Part shown: positions 44,325 to 55,492 of the stretch, piece by piece
How positions within the stretch are numbered: the stretch's first letter is position 1
Layout: each line of letters starts with the position of its first letter
Assembly: GCA_032433765.1 (NCBI GenBank)
Contig: JAVIAB010000073.1
Location: forward strand, 52,401,144-52,465,143
Length of the DNA: 64,000 nucleotides
Direction: 5' to 3'
Source: Megaustenia siamemsis
Taxonomy: Eukaryota; Mollusca; Gastropoda; Stylommatophora; Ariophantidae
Made by a program: the position numbers and the translations under genes
The notes under the pieces: generated by a model
Databases searched by the model: none
Seen by the model: only the letters and a program-made list of their open reading frames with translations
What the model was told of the DNA's origin: nothing

Positions 44325-44640
44325 TGGCAAGACGCCGGCCTCGAGAAAGAGAGATTTTGGGTTCAAATCCCGGCTACACTGTTGGGATTTTTATTTATGA
44401 TTTCTCCCTGTGGCAATCACCCCTGGTTTCAGCAGCGAGGCCCGGCTTGAAATGTCAATTACTCATCGACGGAAAAAAATATGAGTACCTCCGAAGGTGG
44501 AGTTATCTGCCTATGCGGTGAGGGACCCCTGTACACATAGCTGCCAGGGAAAAATGGATTAACACGCAAAATTCAGTTCCTAGTCTCTAGGGACTTCGTC
44601 AGAGGTCATAGCTGGCAAAAAGAAAGAAAAAAAAAAGACT
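44325..44640 (+). repeat. SINE with shared core, complete copy
   Basis: tRNA-like head ACTGGCAAGACGCCGGCCTC with B box GGGTTCAAATCCC, then CAGCAGCGAGGCCCGGCTTG, the core AGTACCTCCGAAGGTGGAGT through GGGACTTCGTCAGAGGTCAT, and an A-rich tail. Confidence 0.85.
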
Positions 44641-44854
44641 CTCAAATCAGAGAGTTTCTAGGATACAATATTCAATTATTAATAACAAATTTTTTTTATT
44701 TTAAGGTACAACTGTTTCTAAACACTTTGAATGTAAAGTATAAGAAGTATGTGCACATTATATTTCTGGAAAGACACAAATGAGCAAATCAACTAAAGGA
44801 TCAGTTTCAAACAGCTGTGATCACCCTTCATCATGAGGAAGTAAACATTATTAT

Positions 44855-45040
44855 GTTTAGGCCAACACAACAGAACAGCTGGAGCATGTTGTAACAATAA
44901 AAATCAAGGAAAAAAAAGATACCAGGCAACTTGAGAGAATGGCATGATAGGAAGTCAACAACAGAAATGATAAATAATAATAGAGATAAAAAGCTATGCA
45001 GAGGCATAGTCACCTACACCAGCAAGCACGGAGCTTGATA
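44855..45040 (+). mobile_element. RTE-like LINE remnant (3' end)
   Basis: CAGCTGGAGCATGTTGTAAC, ACTTGAGAGAATGGCATGAT, GTCACCTACACCAGCAAGCA: decayed version of the 3' end at 8085-8275. Confidence 0.7.
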
Positions 45041-45211
45041 AAACAAAGTGTCTTCATTATAAAGATAAAATATTAACTTTATGGGTTCGTGTTTGAATAG
45101 TTTATACTTTAACCATGTGAAAATATTCAGTACACAGTAGTTTTGTTTTTTAAGTTAAAAAAGTGACATTTTGTTCTAACCAAAGAAATGTGGTAGGTTT
45201 TTTTAAAAAAA

Positions 45212-45312
45212 AAAGTAAAGAGCCCCGTCCCGCCAAGGTGGCGTATAGGGAATATGGTGTTAGTGACTATAATTTTTACAGACCTTCGGCACATGAATTT
45301 TGATGTCATGTG
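45212..45312 (-). repeat. SINE family A, 3' fragment
   Basis: Only the 3' third (GTAAAGAGCCCCGTC ... CACATGAATTTTGA) is present. Confidence 0.8.
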
Positions 45313-45517
45313 GCAGGGTTTGGGTGTGATAAATTCATGAATCTATTCCATACCTTAAATTTATAATTTGTTTTTAAAAATTCCATTAAAATACAAACAG
45401 CAAACTACTGAAAGATGCACATCAACTTATTTTTGCTCAGTTACAGTTTTCAGCTCATCTGCTTTACTTTAAATCTTCTCCGCTGCCAGTCATTTCTATG
45501 AAACATCTTTCAGGTTA

Positions 45518-45817
45518 ATGAAGATTCCTTCTTCATCCTCTTCTGTTGTATTGGTTACTGATCCAGCAATGGCTCAAACATGCTTCCAGAAGAAGTTTAG
45601 GTATATTTTTGTATGTGGCTTTATAATTAGTGTTCTTCTTTGTTGCACATCTTGGCTGTTTCTGTTCACTGTCATCAATATTCTCTATTATGCCATTCAA
45701 GCAGTTTTCTTAACATTGGGCATTTGTATACATGATCTAATTATAGGCCTATATAACAAAAGAAAATATACAGGAGATCTAAGGATGACAAGCAGAAGAT
45801 ACAAAAAAGAGAAATGA
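45518..45817 (+). CDS. Small hydrophobic ORF, uncertain
   Basis: A 99-codon frame with ATG 5 bases after an acceptor-like ATCTTTCAG (about 45513). It has a long hydrophobic core (YIFVCGFIISVLLCC onward) and a basic C-terminus. The surrounding sequence is repeat-rich and the hydrophobic reading may be the complement of a decayed retroelement. No family is recognised. Confidence 0.2.
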   Translation: MKIPSSSSSVVLVTDPAMAQTCFQKKFRYIFVCGFIISVLLCCTSWLFLFTVINILYYAIQAVFLTLGICIHDLIIGLYNKRKYTGDLRMTSRRYKKEK

Positions 45818-46154
45818 GCAAAGTACAGTGTTCAAAATAATGTACGTCATCAATGAAAAGCTCATAGGATAAAATTTACTATTTCTTGGGCCTGTTCCCA
45901 GAGCAATTGTATGGTTAGATATACTACAGTTCTATTTCTTGTTATTGTGAATCTAGAACTTTTCATAAGATAAACATGCAGCTTTATTCCACTTAGTGCC
46001 AGCTGAGGCTATTGTAATTCAGTTCAGAATTCTAGCATAAAACCAAAGGCTATAGAACCAGTCCCAAATATATGTAGGCTGAAGATGAATGTATTTGGAC
46101 CACATGATGATTAACAGAGCACATGTTATATGAGGCAAATAACATCTGCAAGAA

Positions 46155-46189
46155 TATATATATATTGTATAATATATATATTATATATC

Positions 46190-46262
<73 letters not shown>
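46155..46262. repeat. (TA)n microsatellite
   Basis: About 100 bp of TA with a few interruptions. Confidence 0.95.
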
Positions 46263-46267
<5 letters not shown>

Positions 46268-46279
46268 CATAGGAAATTA

Positions 46280-47180
46280 TTTTTAAAATAACTTTGTACT
46301 TTTAAAAAAGTAAAAAAATCAAGAAAGATTTTTAAAAATTGGATTGAATAAAGCATACACGGTGATCAATAGTAAGAATTTTAATCTGAAAACCATTGTA
46401 AATTTCAGTAAATATATTTTGATAGCTGCTACCACACACAAAATAAAGCAAAATTTGAAACAAATGTATAAAAATATTCTTATAGTGTTAGTTACACATA
46501 ATGTACTTTACCTACACATAACAGTCATTTACTAATATAGAAATTAAATTAAATATTTGTAATTGCTTATAACATAAACAGTAAAATTATTTAATTTCCT
46601 TTTTGTTATAAAAGAAAATGTTGCAGTAATTCACTAATTGCAATTCTTGCTGTAATAATAATTTAGGTGCAGATCACATTATTATAATTCATACTAAAAC
46701 AATAATTTAGCAATTAAAAAGAATATAATTAGTTTCCATTGCTGCTATCCTTCAGCTTCAATACTGTTAAGTGGGTAATGATGCATTGTGTCGCAAGTTT
46801 ACGGCAAGCCACAGTATTTGTGCTGTTCAAGCCAACATGTCCATCTTCAGCATAGGTAGAAAACTAAATAATTTTACCCAGCAGAGCCAATTTTAGGTAT
46901 ATTCTTTTTGACGTTTAAAAGCCAAGGGCTCTTTAACGTATGCAGGAATGCACATGGGACCATATGTTTTTCACTACAATGCAAGAGGGCCAGACATCAG
47001 ATCTCATTACCTGGAGACTGGGCAGGGTAAACCACTAAAAAATTATGGATTTTAATTTAAATATTCTCACTGCCTGTGGTGGGATTCGAACTCAGAATAT
47101 TCATGTCCAGAGTCTGATGTTTTACCTCAAGACACTCCCCCCCCCCCCCCCCCCCGCCACTTTTCCCAAAGCCCTCTCTA
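46280..47180. other. Stretch without recognised gene
   Basis: AT-rich, no conserved frame seen. It holds a degraded tRNA-like/SINE-like patch near 47070 (GGGATTCGAACTC) and a poly-C run at 47138-47155. Confidence 0.5.
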
Positions 47181-47189
47181 ACTAAGAAC

Positions 47190-47432
47190 TAAGAGCCCTG
47201 TCATGCTAAGTGGCATATAGGGAATATGGTGCTAGTGTCCATAATTTTTATAGACCTTAGGCACATGATTTTCGGGGTAATGTGGTTGATATTACGCCAG
47301 TGCCACTTTACATTCTCAGAAAAAATCTGGTACCCATTTATGGCAGGATAAAACTGGAAGCCATCGATCAGGATCGAACCCGACCTCTTGTCCTTTGTAG
47401 TCCAGTTCACTAACAACTGAGCTATCACAAGA
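47190..47432 (-). repeat. SINE family A copy, diverged
   Basis: AGCCCTGTCATGCTAAGTGG to CAACTGAGCTATCACA in minus orientation; one of the more diverged copies. Confidence 0.87.
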
Positions 47433-48564
47433 CCCTCTCTATTTCTACTGTAAACTCTTCCTAAAAGAAAATATTTCCATCAGGAGGGTTTTCAATGTTT
47501 TTAAAGAAATAATATTTGGAAAAGATGTTTGTGAAACACTGCCTGTGTTACAAGATTATGGCTCTTGATCCAGCAACACAGTGAAACAACAAACTATTAT
47601 TAAAACATAGACAAGCATAAGTTTTTTGGCAAATAATTTCTGATTTAGATGTTGTTGACCAAATTGGCATGTTTTTTTTCCCTACACAGATTTTGTGTGA
47701 GCATGAAATTGCTTCTGCACCTCTGAGGGTAACATTAATCTTTTACAAACCTACCCCATAGTCTGAAAGAAAAATAATGTAATAAATACAGAAAAATTAT
47801 AAAACATTTTGACATGAGTTCCAAGTTTCTATTTTATTAGCTCATTTATCATTTTACCTTATAGTTAATAACTCCTTTATTAAAAGTAAAGCATGGAAGA
47901 CAAAGTAACATAAAAAAAAAAAAAAAAAATGGAGTTATGGAAGGGTTAGGAATTAATGAAGAAATTGTTGCAGAGATGATAATATAATTAAAGAGTAAAT
48001 AAATTCTGGATATGAAAAAAATCATCAATCGTCTTTGAAAACTACATTGAAAGGACATGTATGTATAAGGCAGTAACTTGAAAGTGGTTACAATTGTTAG
48101 AAGTAAACATCTAGATGTGGATGCAGTAGCCTGCAGAGCATATGGATTGGAGCAATCTAGTCTCTGTCATTAAATACTAGACTACAAACCAATCACAAGA
48201 AAAAGGTAATTATTGCACTTCATGCTTACTAACAGGCATACAAACTTGGAATATTCACAAGAAATAAAAGAACCAACAATGAAGGGTCAAGGCAAAGAAA
48301 TGCACATAAATGCATAAAAATGTGAAGCTGCAGTGAAGCAAATAGTGAGGAGAAATGGAAATAAATATAGAAAAAAAATGGTTAAAGCTTCACGTAACAC
48401 GTGGACAACACAAACCATAACGATGTTTCGGCTCAATAGGCCTTCAGCAGGAACAAACATACAACACACAAACAAATAGGCATTTAAAAAACCTGTTTTT
48501 TTTTCTATATCTATTTTGTTCATTTCTCCTAACAAACAATGAACAAGTGGATCCTTCTAGATTC

Positions 48565-48790
48565 CATGCTTGTTTATTACTCCCTGGAAACAGCATCTAA
48601 GATGATTTGGCATATGTACCAAATAAAGGATGGATGGATTCCCAAAGACATCCCAGTCTCTTGTAAAAAAATGAAAAAAAAAATGTCCCTCACTTCAAAA
48701 GGTTTTAAACATGATATGAAGGAGCTAGACATAAACAAATCTGCCCTAGAAAAGCTTCCCAAAGACATGTTTTCAATTCTTTCTTTTTCT
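48565..48790 (+). mobile_element. LINE C-terminal fragment (second family)
   Basis: MYQIKDGWIPKDIPVSC and GFKHDMKELDINKSALEKLP match the C-terminus of a different LINE RT family, also present at 56960-57180 (-). Confidence 0.7.
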
Positions 48791-49350
48791 TCAGTGATCA
48801 TCTTTTGCTATGCACTTAGATAGTTAGACCAATATGGGCCACGGACAGGATTTGAGGTCTTCACCAGTTCCCCATAGTTTGTCATACAGAGCTGTTTCTG
48901 TAAAAAAAGGTAAGTAAAGTGCCCCCGTCACGCCAAGTGGCGTATAGGGAATATGGTGTTAGTGACCATAAATTTTACAGACCTTCGGCACATGACTTTT
49001 GGGGTAATGTGGTCGGTATTACGCCCGCGCCACTTTACATTCCAGAAAAAATTAGGTACCCATTAAAGGCTGGGTGAACCGGGAAGCAGTCGGTTGGGAT
49101 CGAACCCTACCTCTTGTCATTTGTAGTCCAGTTCACTAACCACTGAGCTATTGCGGCTCCCTAAGCTGTTTCTGTGGGTCATATTTTTGTTGTTATCTTG
49201 CATGAACTCTGCAGCGTTGATGAAAGTTCTCAGGGTTTTATAAAGTCAGATAAATATTGTGAAGATGGTATTTTATTTATTTTTAATTTGATCCAGGCAG
49301 CAGCATACAGCCTACTCTTTTTATTTTCAACTGCCAAGAGGTGTGTAACT
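48785..49350 (-). mobile_element. Non-LTR RNase H fragment, split by a SINE
   Basis: Diverged copy of 29440-29600 (CAGTGATCATCTTTTGCTAT, TTCACCAGTTCCCCATAGTT), interrupted at 48902-49163. Confidence 0.72.
48902..49163 (-). repeat. SINE family A copy inserted in a LINE fragment
   Basis: Exact duplication AGCTGTTTCTGT at 48890-48901 and 49164-49175; the matching empty site is at 29561-29572. It gives a 262-bp full-length element with a poly-T tail. Confidence 0.92.
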
Positions 49351-49611
49351 TCAACATACCTTCTAATTATCATAACATATCTGATCTAGCCATCATATGT
49401 CAGGTCTTGTCTATGTAACCATAAAATTCCCTTCTAACATATGTAGTTAAGCACAGACATAATAAAGTTCTCATTTCCAAAATGATTTATTTCTTGTTCT
49501 GATTACATTGCCATATTTCTTAAAGCATTAACATAGCCAATGAATTGTATCCACTTTTATTAAATTTTTCAATCTATTTTCCTTTACAACTTTACTGTGA
49601 GATTTTATTTG

Positions 49612-49880
49612 GACTGAGTAAGGGGCAACAAGTGAAGGACAATGAAGGATTGAGTAATGGGTAACAAGTGAAGGACAATGAAGGATTAAGTAAGGGGTAA
49701 CAAGTGAAGGACAATGAAGGATTGAGTAATGGGTAACAAGTGAAGGACAATGAAGGATTGAGTAAGGGGTAACAAGTGAAGGACAATGAAGGATTGAGTA
49801 ATGGGCAATAAGTGAAGGACAATGAAGAATTGAGTAAGGGGCAACAAGTGAAGGATTGAGAAAGGGCAACATGTGAAGGA
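49612..49880. repeat. 36-bp tandem array
   Basis: Unit AGTGAAGGACAATGAAGGAT plus TGAGTAAGGGGTAACA, about seven copies, alternating AAGGGG and AATGGG. Confidence 0.93.
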
Positions 49881-50156
49881 ATAAGTATGGTTAAAATATT
49901 GTATGTCACATTTAAAACTCATGCCTACATTATGCTACCAATGCCACCAGACATCGACAGTGCTTATAAAATACTAGCATAAAACTCACATGTAAAATCA
50001 GATGTATAAAAAGTTCTGCAAAATCATACCATGACAGCAATAATAAAAAACAAACTAAGAAAGACCACACAGGCCACATCAGTGAATGATTATAGTGAAC
50101 ATGAAGGAATTAAATGAATGGGCTATCTGATCTGGAAGAAATTTAATTACCGTGTA

Positions 50157-50414
50157 AAAAAAAAGTAAAAAGTAAAGTACCCCTGTCACGCAAGTGGCGT
50201 ATAGGGAAATATGGTGTTAGTGACCCTATATTTTACAGACCTTCAGCACATGATTTTTGGGGTAATGTGGTCGGTATTATGCCCGTGCTGCTTTACTTTC
50301 TCAGAAAAAAATCTGGTCCCCATTTAAGGCTGGGTGAACACGGAAGCCGTCGGTTGGGATCGAACCCTGCCCCTTGAAGTCCAGTTCACTAACCATTGAG
50401 CTATCGCGGCTCCC
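50157..50414 (-). repeat. SINE family A copy with target duplication
   Basis: Exact 14-bp duplication TTAATTACCGTGTA at 50143-50156 and 50415-50428; full-length minus copy. Confidence 0.93.
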
Positions 50415-50499
50415 TTAATTACCGTGTAGCACAACAATATTACGTGATAACATTAGGCTACATGGCAAAAAGGATGACTATGGAGAGATAAGTAGAATT

Positions 50500-50765
50500 A
50501 ATGAGTCACTAAATAAATGTAATATTACAACTCAAGTTAGTCACTAAATAAATGTAACATTACAACTCAAGTTAGTCACTAAATAAATGTAACATTACAA
50601 CTCATGTTAGTCACTAAATAAATGTAACATTACAACTCAAGTTAGTCACTAAATAAATGTAACATTACAACTCAAGTTAGTCACTAAATAAATGTAACAT
50701 TACAACTCAAGTTAGTCACTAAATAAATTAAATATGACAACTCAATCTCGTCACTAAATAAATTC
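50500..50765. repeat. About 36-bp tandem array
   Basis: Unit GTTAGTCACTAAATAAATGT plus AACATTACAACTCAA, seven units, the last two diverged. Confidence 0.92.
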
Positions 50766-50820
50766 AATAAGACAAATCAAGCTACATAACCAGCAATATT
50801 CAGATAGCTACACCTATGTT

Positions 50821-51085
50821 GGAGCCGCCATAGCTCAGTGGTTAGTGAACTGGACCACACAGGACAAGTGGTAGGGTTCGATCCCAACTGACGGCTTCCG
50901 GGTTCACCCAGCCTTAAATGGGTACCGGATTTTTTTCTGGGAAAGTAAAGCGGCACGGGCGTAATACTGACCACATTACCCCAAAAATTATGTGCCGACG
51001 GTCTTTAAAATTTATGGTCACTAACATCAAATTCCCTATACTCCGCCACTCGGCGTGACGGGGTAACTTTACTACTACTTTTTTT
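50821..51085 (+). repeat. SINE family A copy
   Basis: Full head and body; flanks CTACAC(C/T)TATGTT on both sides look like a 13-bp duplication. Confidence 0.9.
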
Positions 51086-51429
51086 ACTACACTTATGTTC
51101 TCTATGTAATACCCCACAACACAAACAGTAGGATGAAAGAAGAGAATACAAGACATGCTTGTCACTAACTGCTCCATCAGTCTGTGGAGAAGGACAAGAG
51201 AAGATGAAAGAAACTAGAATATTAGGTGCAGAAGAAAATAATGAGGAAGTGGATAAAGAAATTATTATCTTGAGTACAACTAATGAGAAATCAAAGAGGT
51301 CTGTCACAAACATATGGAATACCAGGGGTACTAGAAAAATTATGCCTACTACCAGGCCAACAGAAAAGAAGAGTAACAATTTTTTCGACTTTGAACAGGC
51401 CCCCACAGGTTGAACTACCACCTTTTCAA

Positions 51430-52990
51430 CATGCTAAGGATATGAACTTCTGAGTAACTGAGGCACAGTAAAAATGACTGCTGAACAACTACTACAACCA
51501 TACCCAGCATAAGATGAACGGAGAAGGCTCTTATGGCCTATCACCGGAACCAAACTGGGACTAGCTGTCCAGCCTTGAGATGATGGACGCTCTGTTTTTT
51601 TAAAACTTATTAATATTGATATCTAGAGGTGGATGCAGCAGAAGAATATAATCTTAAGTAAAAATGACCTTGTCACAATCATTTATAATGAATCAGAATT
51701 TTAAAAAAATAATAACAAAAATAACAATAACAACTGTCATATTATTTTAAAAAAAATACATACTCAAGCCACATAAAGTAAATCTCATCACTGGGTGTAA
51801 TCTATCTGAACCACATTTGAACAAATCTCTTGGGTATGGAAAAGATTATTTTAGCAAAAGTCAACCTGAATAACATAGAAAAATGACATTCATGAGAATG
51901 AGGTAATATCAGGTATATATAATTTATATATATATATATATATATATATGTATTAAATCTCAGGTTATATAATAAATGTCAGGTTTGTTGAAATACATAT
52001 ACTATATGTCATCAGATCATCATGTACCAGCATTAATTCCTCATTAATTCTGATCTCACCCCACAAGAAATCTTACATCATCTGTGCTCATACAACCTCA
52101 TCAGTTTTCATAATACAACTCTCATAACACCTCATAAGCTTTCATTATGCTTCACTAATTCTCAGAATACCTTACAAATTTCCAATTCTCTTCTTTAGAG
52201 CATCTTTTATCTTATACATTTTCATAAGAAAACCTCATTAAATCACATATCCATTACTTTTATCTCATTATCCACATATATTATCTATCTATCTATCTAT
52301 TGACCTTTCGAGCCGTAACCGGCCCATAGGGCGTAGACCAAGATACACCTTCTCCTATATGAATTTTTGAAACATATATTATCACTAAATGATATATTCT
52401 TGAATACATAAAGCAAACGAATTAGCCATCTAAATCTTTCACTCCATCATTTGTTGGTCCTTCCTTCTATTTGGAAAATCTCTATTAAATATGGATCACT
52501 TTTCCATATGAATCTAAATTATCTTATCATGCCAAATATGGAGACAAAGTCAACTAATATTTTCTTGATCACTAATCTAATCCCAAAAATTCAACTAATC
52601 CCAAAAATTCAAATGCAGTAATGAGATTACCCACTCTTATCTAATCTTTAAAATATTGTGATTAAAATGTATATTCTGGGTCTTCCATGCATTGCAATTC
52701 CAAACTACTTGAAAACTCTATTTCAAGTTTTATCTTTATCTAATTTTAAGATGCTTCTAATTTGTAAATGTGTATGTTTCTGCACCCTATAAATTGATAG
52801 TTATAATGGATAATGTCTTGTCAAATCACCCTGGTAATGAAGCATATTTGAAACCGTCTCAATCTAAGACCAAGTTGGAAACTGAAGAATTTATTTTTCT
52901 TTTCTTGAGTTAGATACATTGCCTTGTGTTTATCAGGTTTGGCAGTACATCTGTGATGTAATCTATCTATTCAGCTTGGAAGCCTGTTAC
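51430..52990. other. Stretch without recognised gene
   Basis: Contains a (TA)n run (51918-51950) and, at 52270-52350, the inverted RTE end (ATCTATCTATCTATTGACCT then TTCGAGCCG). The rest is AT-rich with no supportable exon. Confidence 0.5.
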
Positions 52991-53054
52991 CCACTACCTG
53001 TGACCTAAAGCTAACCAAGGCCTTGCTTCACCTCTCAGTAGGTAACAGTCCACG

Positions 53055-53219
53055 TCAAAAGAGACTGACTAAAAAGGTGAGGATGATCCCCACAGTGATG
53101 GCGTTTGTCGATAGAAGACCTAGTACTGCAGTAACTCTGAGATAGGCAAGCTCCAACTTCTCCAGCAGAATACAAGAAATCAGGAATGCCATTGCAATTG
53201 CCACATCACCTTTCAGGAT
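53055..53219 (-). CDS. Possible terminal exon of a membrane protein, unrecognised
   Basis: Minus strand, after the acceptor-like TTTCATAG (ending 53220): 54 codons to a TGA at 53055. The reading is almost entirely two hydrophobic segments (GDVAIAMAFLISCILLEKLE, then a second from AVLGLL to the end), typical of a membrane protein end. No family is recognised. It could belong to the same minus-strand gene as the ORF at 42786-43001, which is speculative. Confidence 0.35.
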   Translation of the reverse strand: MLKGDVAIAMAFLISCILLEKLELAYLRVTAVLGLLSTNAITVGIILTFLVSLF

Positions 53220-53402
53220 CTATGAAACAAATGGTACATGTTGATCTCGTATCATTTGATCATCATTTATCCAGCAACCTGATTTATGCACTTCATTGTG
53301 CTCAATAATCTGATTTTTTTTCTATTATTCTAGGCAATGAGACTACAAAATAACTTCATCTTTTTTTAAATTTTATTTTCTTGTTAATCTTATAGTGAAG
53401 AC

Positions 53403-53669
53403 ATGGCCCATCAAAGAAATTTTGAGCCTAGACAGGTATACATCATAGTGATTATGAGTTTCACTATTTACATGGGTATGAAGATCTATAGAGCAAAACA
53501 GAGGTATGCTCACCAACGACACATTGTTAATTTGAGACGTCCAAAGATCCCAGTCAGAGTTTACCCCCACAGTACTCAGGATATGCAAGTTGACCAGCCT
53601 GATGTGAAACTCCCTCATCTCACAGACATAAGAAGAGATGTCATAAAATGTTTTCCTGCCTGTGCCTAA
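53403..53669 (+). CDS. Small ORF with one hydrophobic segment, uncertain
   Basis: An 88-codon frame starting at ATG 53403, seven bases after an acceptor-like AATCTTATAG. It has a hydrophobic stretch VYIIVIMSFTIYMGMKIY near the N-terminus and a basic, proline-containing tail. It is not recognised. It lies on the opposite strand 180 bp from the membrane-like ORF at 53055-53219. It could be a small membrane protein or a chance ORF. Confidence 0.25.
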   Translation: MAHQRNFEPRQVYIIVIMSFTIYMGMKIYRAKQRYAHQRHIVNLRRPKIPVRVYPHSTQDMQVDQPDVKLPHLTDIRRDVIKCFPACA

Positions 53670-54034
53670 GGGAAAGTTTATACAAGTCTTTGTCTAAGGT
53701 CTTAGGTATCCACCTTAGGCAGATAATCTTGAAAAGAAGAGGCTGGAAATTTTCTCTGAGGGAGAATCCACTGCATCAAGGAATTGGGCATCTGGGAGAG
53801 AGAGAAATTACACAAGAGCAAAAGATAAAAACAGATAAAAGAAGGCAGGAAACAGATAGTTCATGCTAGAAAACAGATCAGTTTGGCATGACTGAAAACA
53901 GCTTATTGCCTGTCGGACTTCAGGAAAGTAATCTAAATCTGTTTTATTAGCTCAACCTAACAGTAATGTAAAAAAAAATTGGGCATAGACTGGTAGTGGA
54001 TTTAAGTCTTATTTCTCCGTCTTCTTTTGTGATT

Positions 54035-54325
54035 AGGGTGATACAAAATATATAGGAACGTGTTTCAATATTCCGATTGTTTACAGTGAAAGATGATATT
54101 GTATGACAAAGGACAGTGTTCACTTTCGGTGCTGTTATGCCTTATGTCTTTTGGCATATGCTGTAACTGCCATAATGGGGATGGCAGCTGCCTTTCTTTG
54201 TTTGGATCCTTCAATGTGATGAGATGTTAATTCGGAAGATTCCACTGCCACGGGCGGTTGAGCAAATATGGATTATAATTTGTTTGCAGTGATACCGGGG
54301 CCTTCAACTAACTACAACTACAAAA
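54035..54325 (-). repeat. Repeat G, partial copy
   Basis: TCTTTGTTTGGATCCTTCAA, CACGGGCGGTTGAGCA and GATACCGGGGCC followed by AACTAACTACAACTAC; same orientation as 1130-1635. Confidence 0.8.
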
Positions 54326-54941
54326 TATAGAGTTGTATGGTTGCAGCTTTAGGTAGTTATTATACAACTGTTGCATGCCTATTCTCTTCTTTAACTGTCA
54401 GTTCTACATGCGCAGCATCATAGTCCATCATGATGGTCTGTGAGCTTTTCAGCCAAGAATGCAGTGGGAAAATATCTTAAGATAATCATGATCCAATTGG
54501 CGCCCAACAACAGGATTTGATAAAACCTTTAAGCGTGTCAAGAAGCTAACAGAATGAAACACTTTCTAGACACAGTCCTTTTCTGATAGATTGCTTCCTA
54601 CTGCAAAGCTCTAGGGTTTTCTATCACAGATGTAGAACCAGTTCATGACATCCTCACTTGTCATTCTACATTTTCTGTTGATAATAGTGTTTCCTTACAA
54701 ATATATCATTTCATATTCTGTTATCTTTCATTCATGTGTTTTGGTTAATGACCTTGTCTGACTATGGGAACAATGGTACAGAAATATGCTGCTTAGTATG
54801 CATTAATAAATGCATGAAAAAAAAACCCCATTATTTGCACCATACTTACCATGAATATTAATTTTACCAAGTCAGAGATTTGACTAATGCTATATAAAAT
54901 CAATCTTTGGTGCTTAAAGCATTTGCTGATAAACATATATT

Positions 54942-55492
54942 CTATTTTAATAGATTCTGCAAACAAACAATTAGTTTCTGCAATCCAAAGAGAAAGTTAT
55001 GATCAATATCATCTGCAGGGAAGGCATGAGCAAAATCAATCAAATGAACCTCAACATCTTTTGTAGACAAACTTTCAAAGTGGGAGGCATCTGACAGTGT
55101 CCCTTGTGAAAGTCTGACTTTCTTAGCACTGTCATCATCATAAATGAGTTCCCCATCATTGATCCGCTTTTGGATATGGATACTTGAGTCAGCAGCATTA
55201 ATTACATCAGCTATGGAATCAGAATGGCTGTTTGTATTTGGTAAATTGCTTGATGTATCTTTAGTTAAGGTGGAATTGTTCAAGTTTTTATTCTGATCTG
55301 TAAGTGACAGATCTGCTTCTTCCTTTTTGATTGGCTTGAAGCCTTCATAAATGATGAGCAAAGAGCTGGCCACAAAAGAAAACATTTTCTGCTTCAAAAA
55401 CCAAGCCTCAAGCTTCTTTAGTTTTGGCAGCAACTGCTGAATCACATCACTCCTCAAGTCATTGTTGTGAAGTTGGAAAAAACGGCCTAAAC
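54942..55492 (-). CDS. IPMK: IPMK last exon (SSLL and IDF motifs, stop)
   Basis: The acceptor CCTTCAG ends at 55493. Two bases complete Gly, then LGRFFQLHNNDLRSDVI, a helix KLKKLEAWFLKQKMFSFV, the SSLLIIYEG motif, a low-complexity acidic/serine insert of about 90 residues with KKVRLSQG, and VEVHLIDFAHAFPADDID to the C-terminus ending at the TAG in 54942-54944. The conserved Asp of the IDF motif (metal binding) is present. The first codons matching SRFFHNG in human IPMK support the chosen acceptor. Confidence 0.93.

Noticed and set aside
49528..49922. Minus-strand frames reading SFTCCPLLNPSL repeats
   Set aside because: Translation of the 36-bp minisatellite in several frames.
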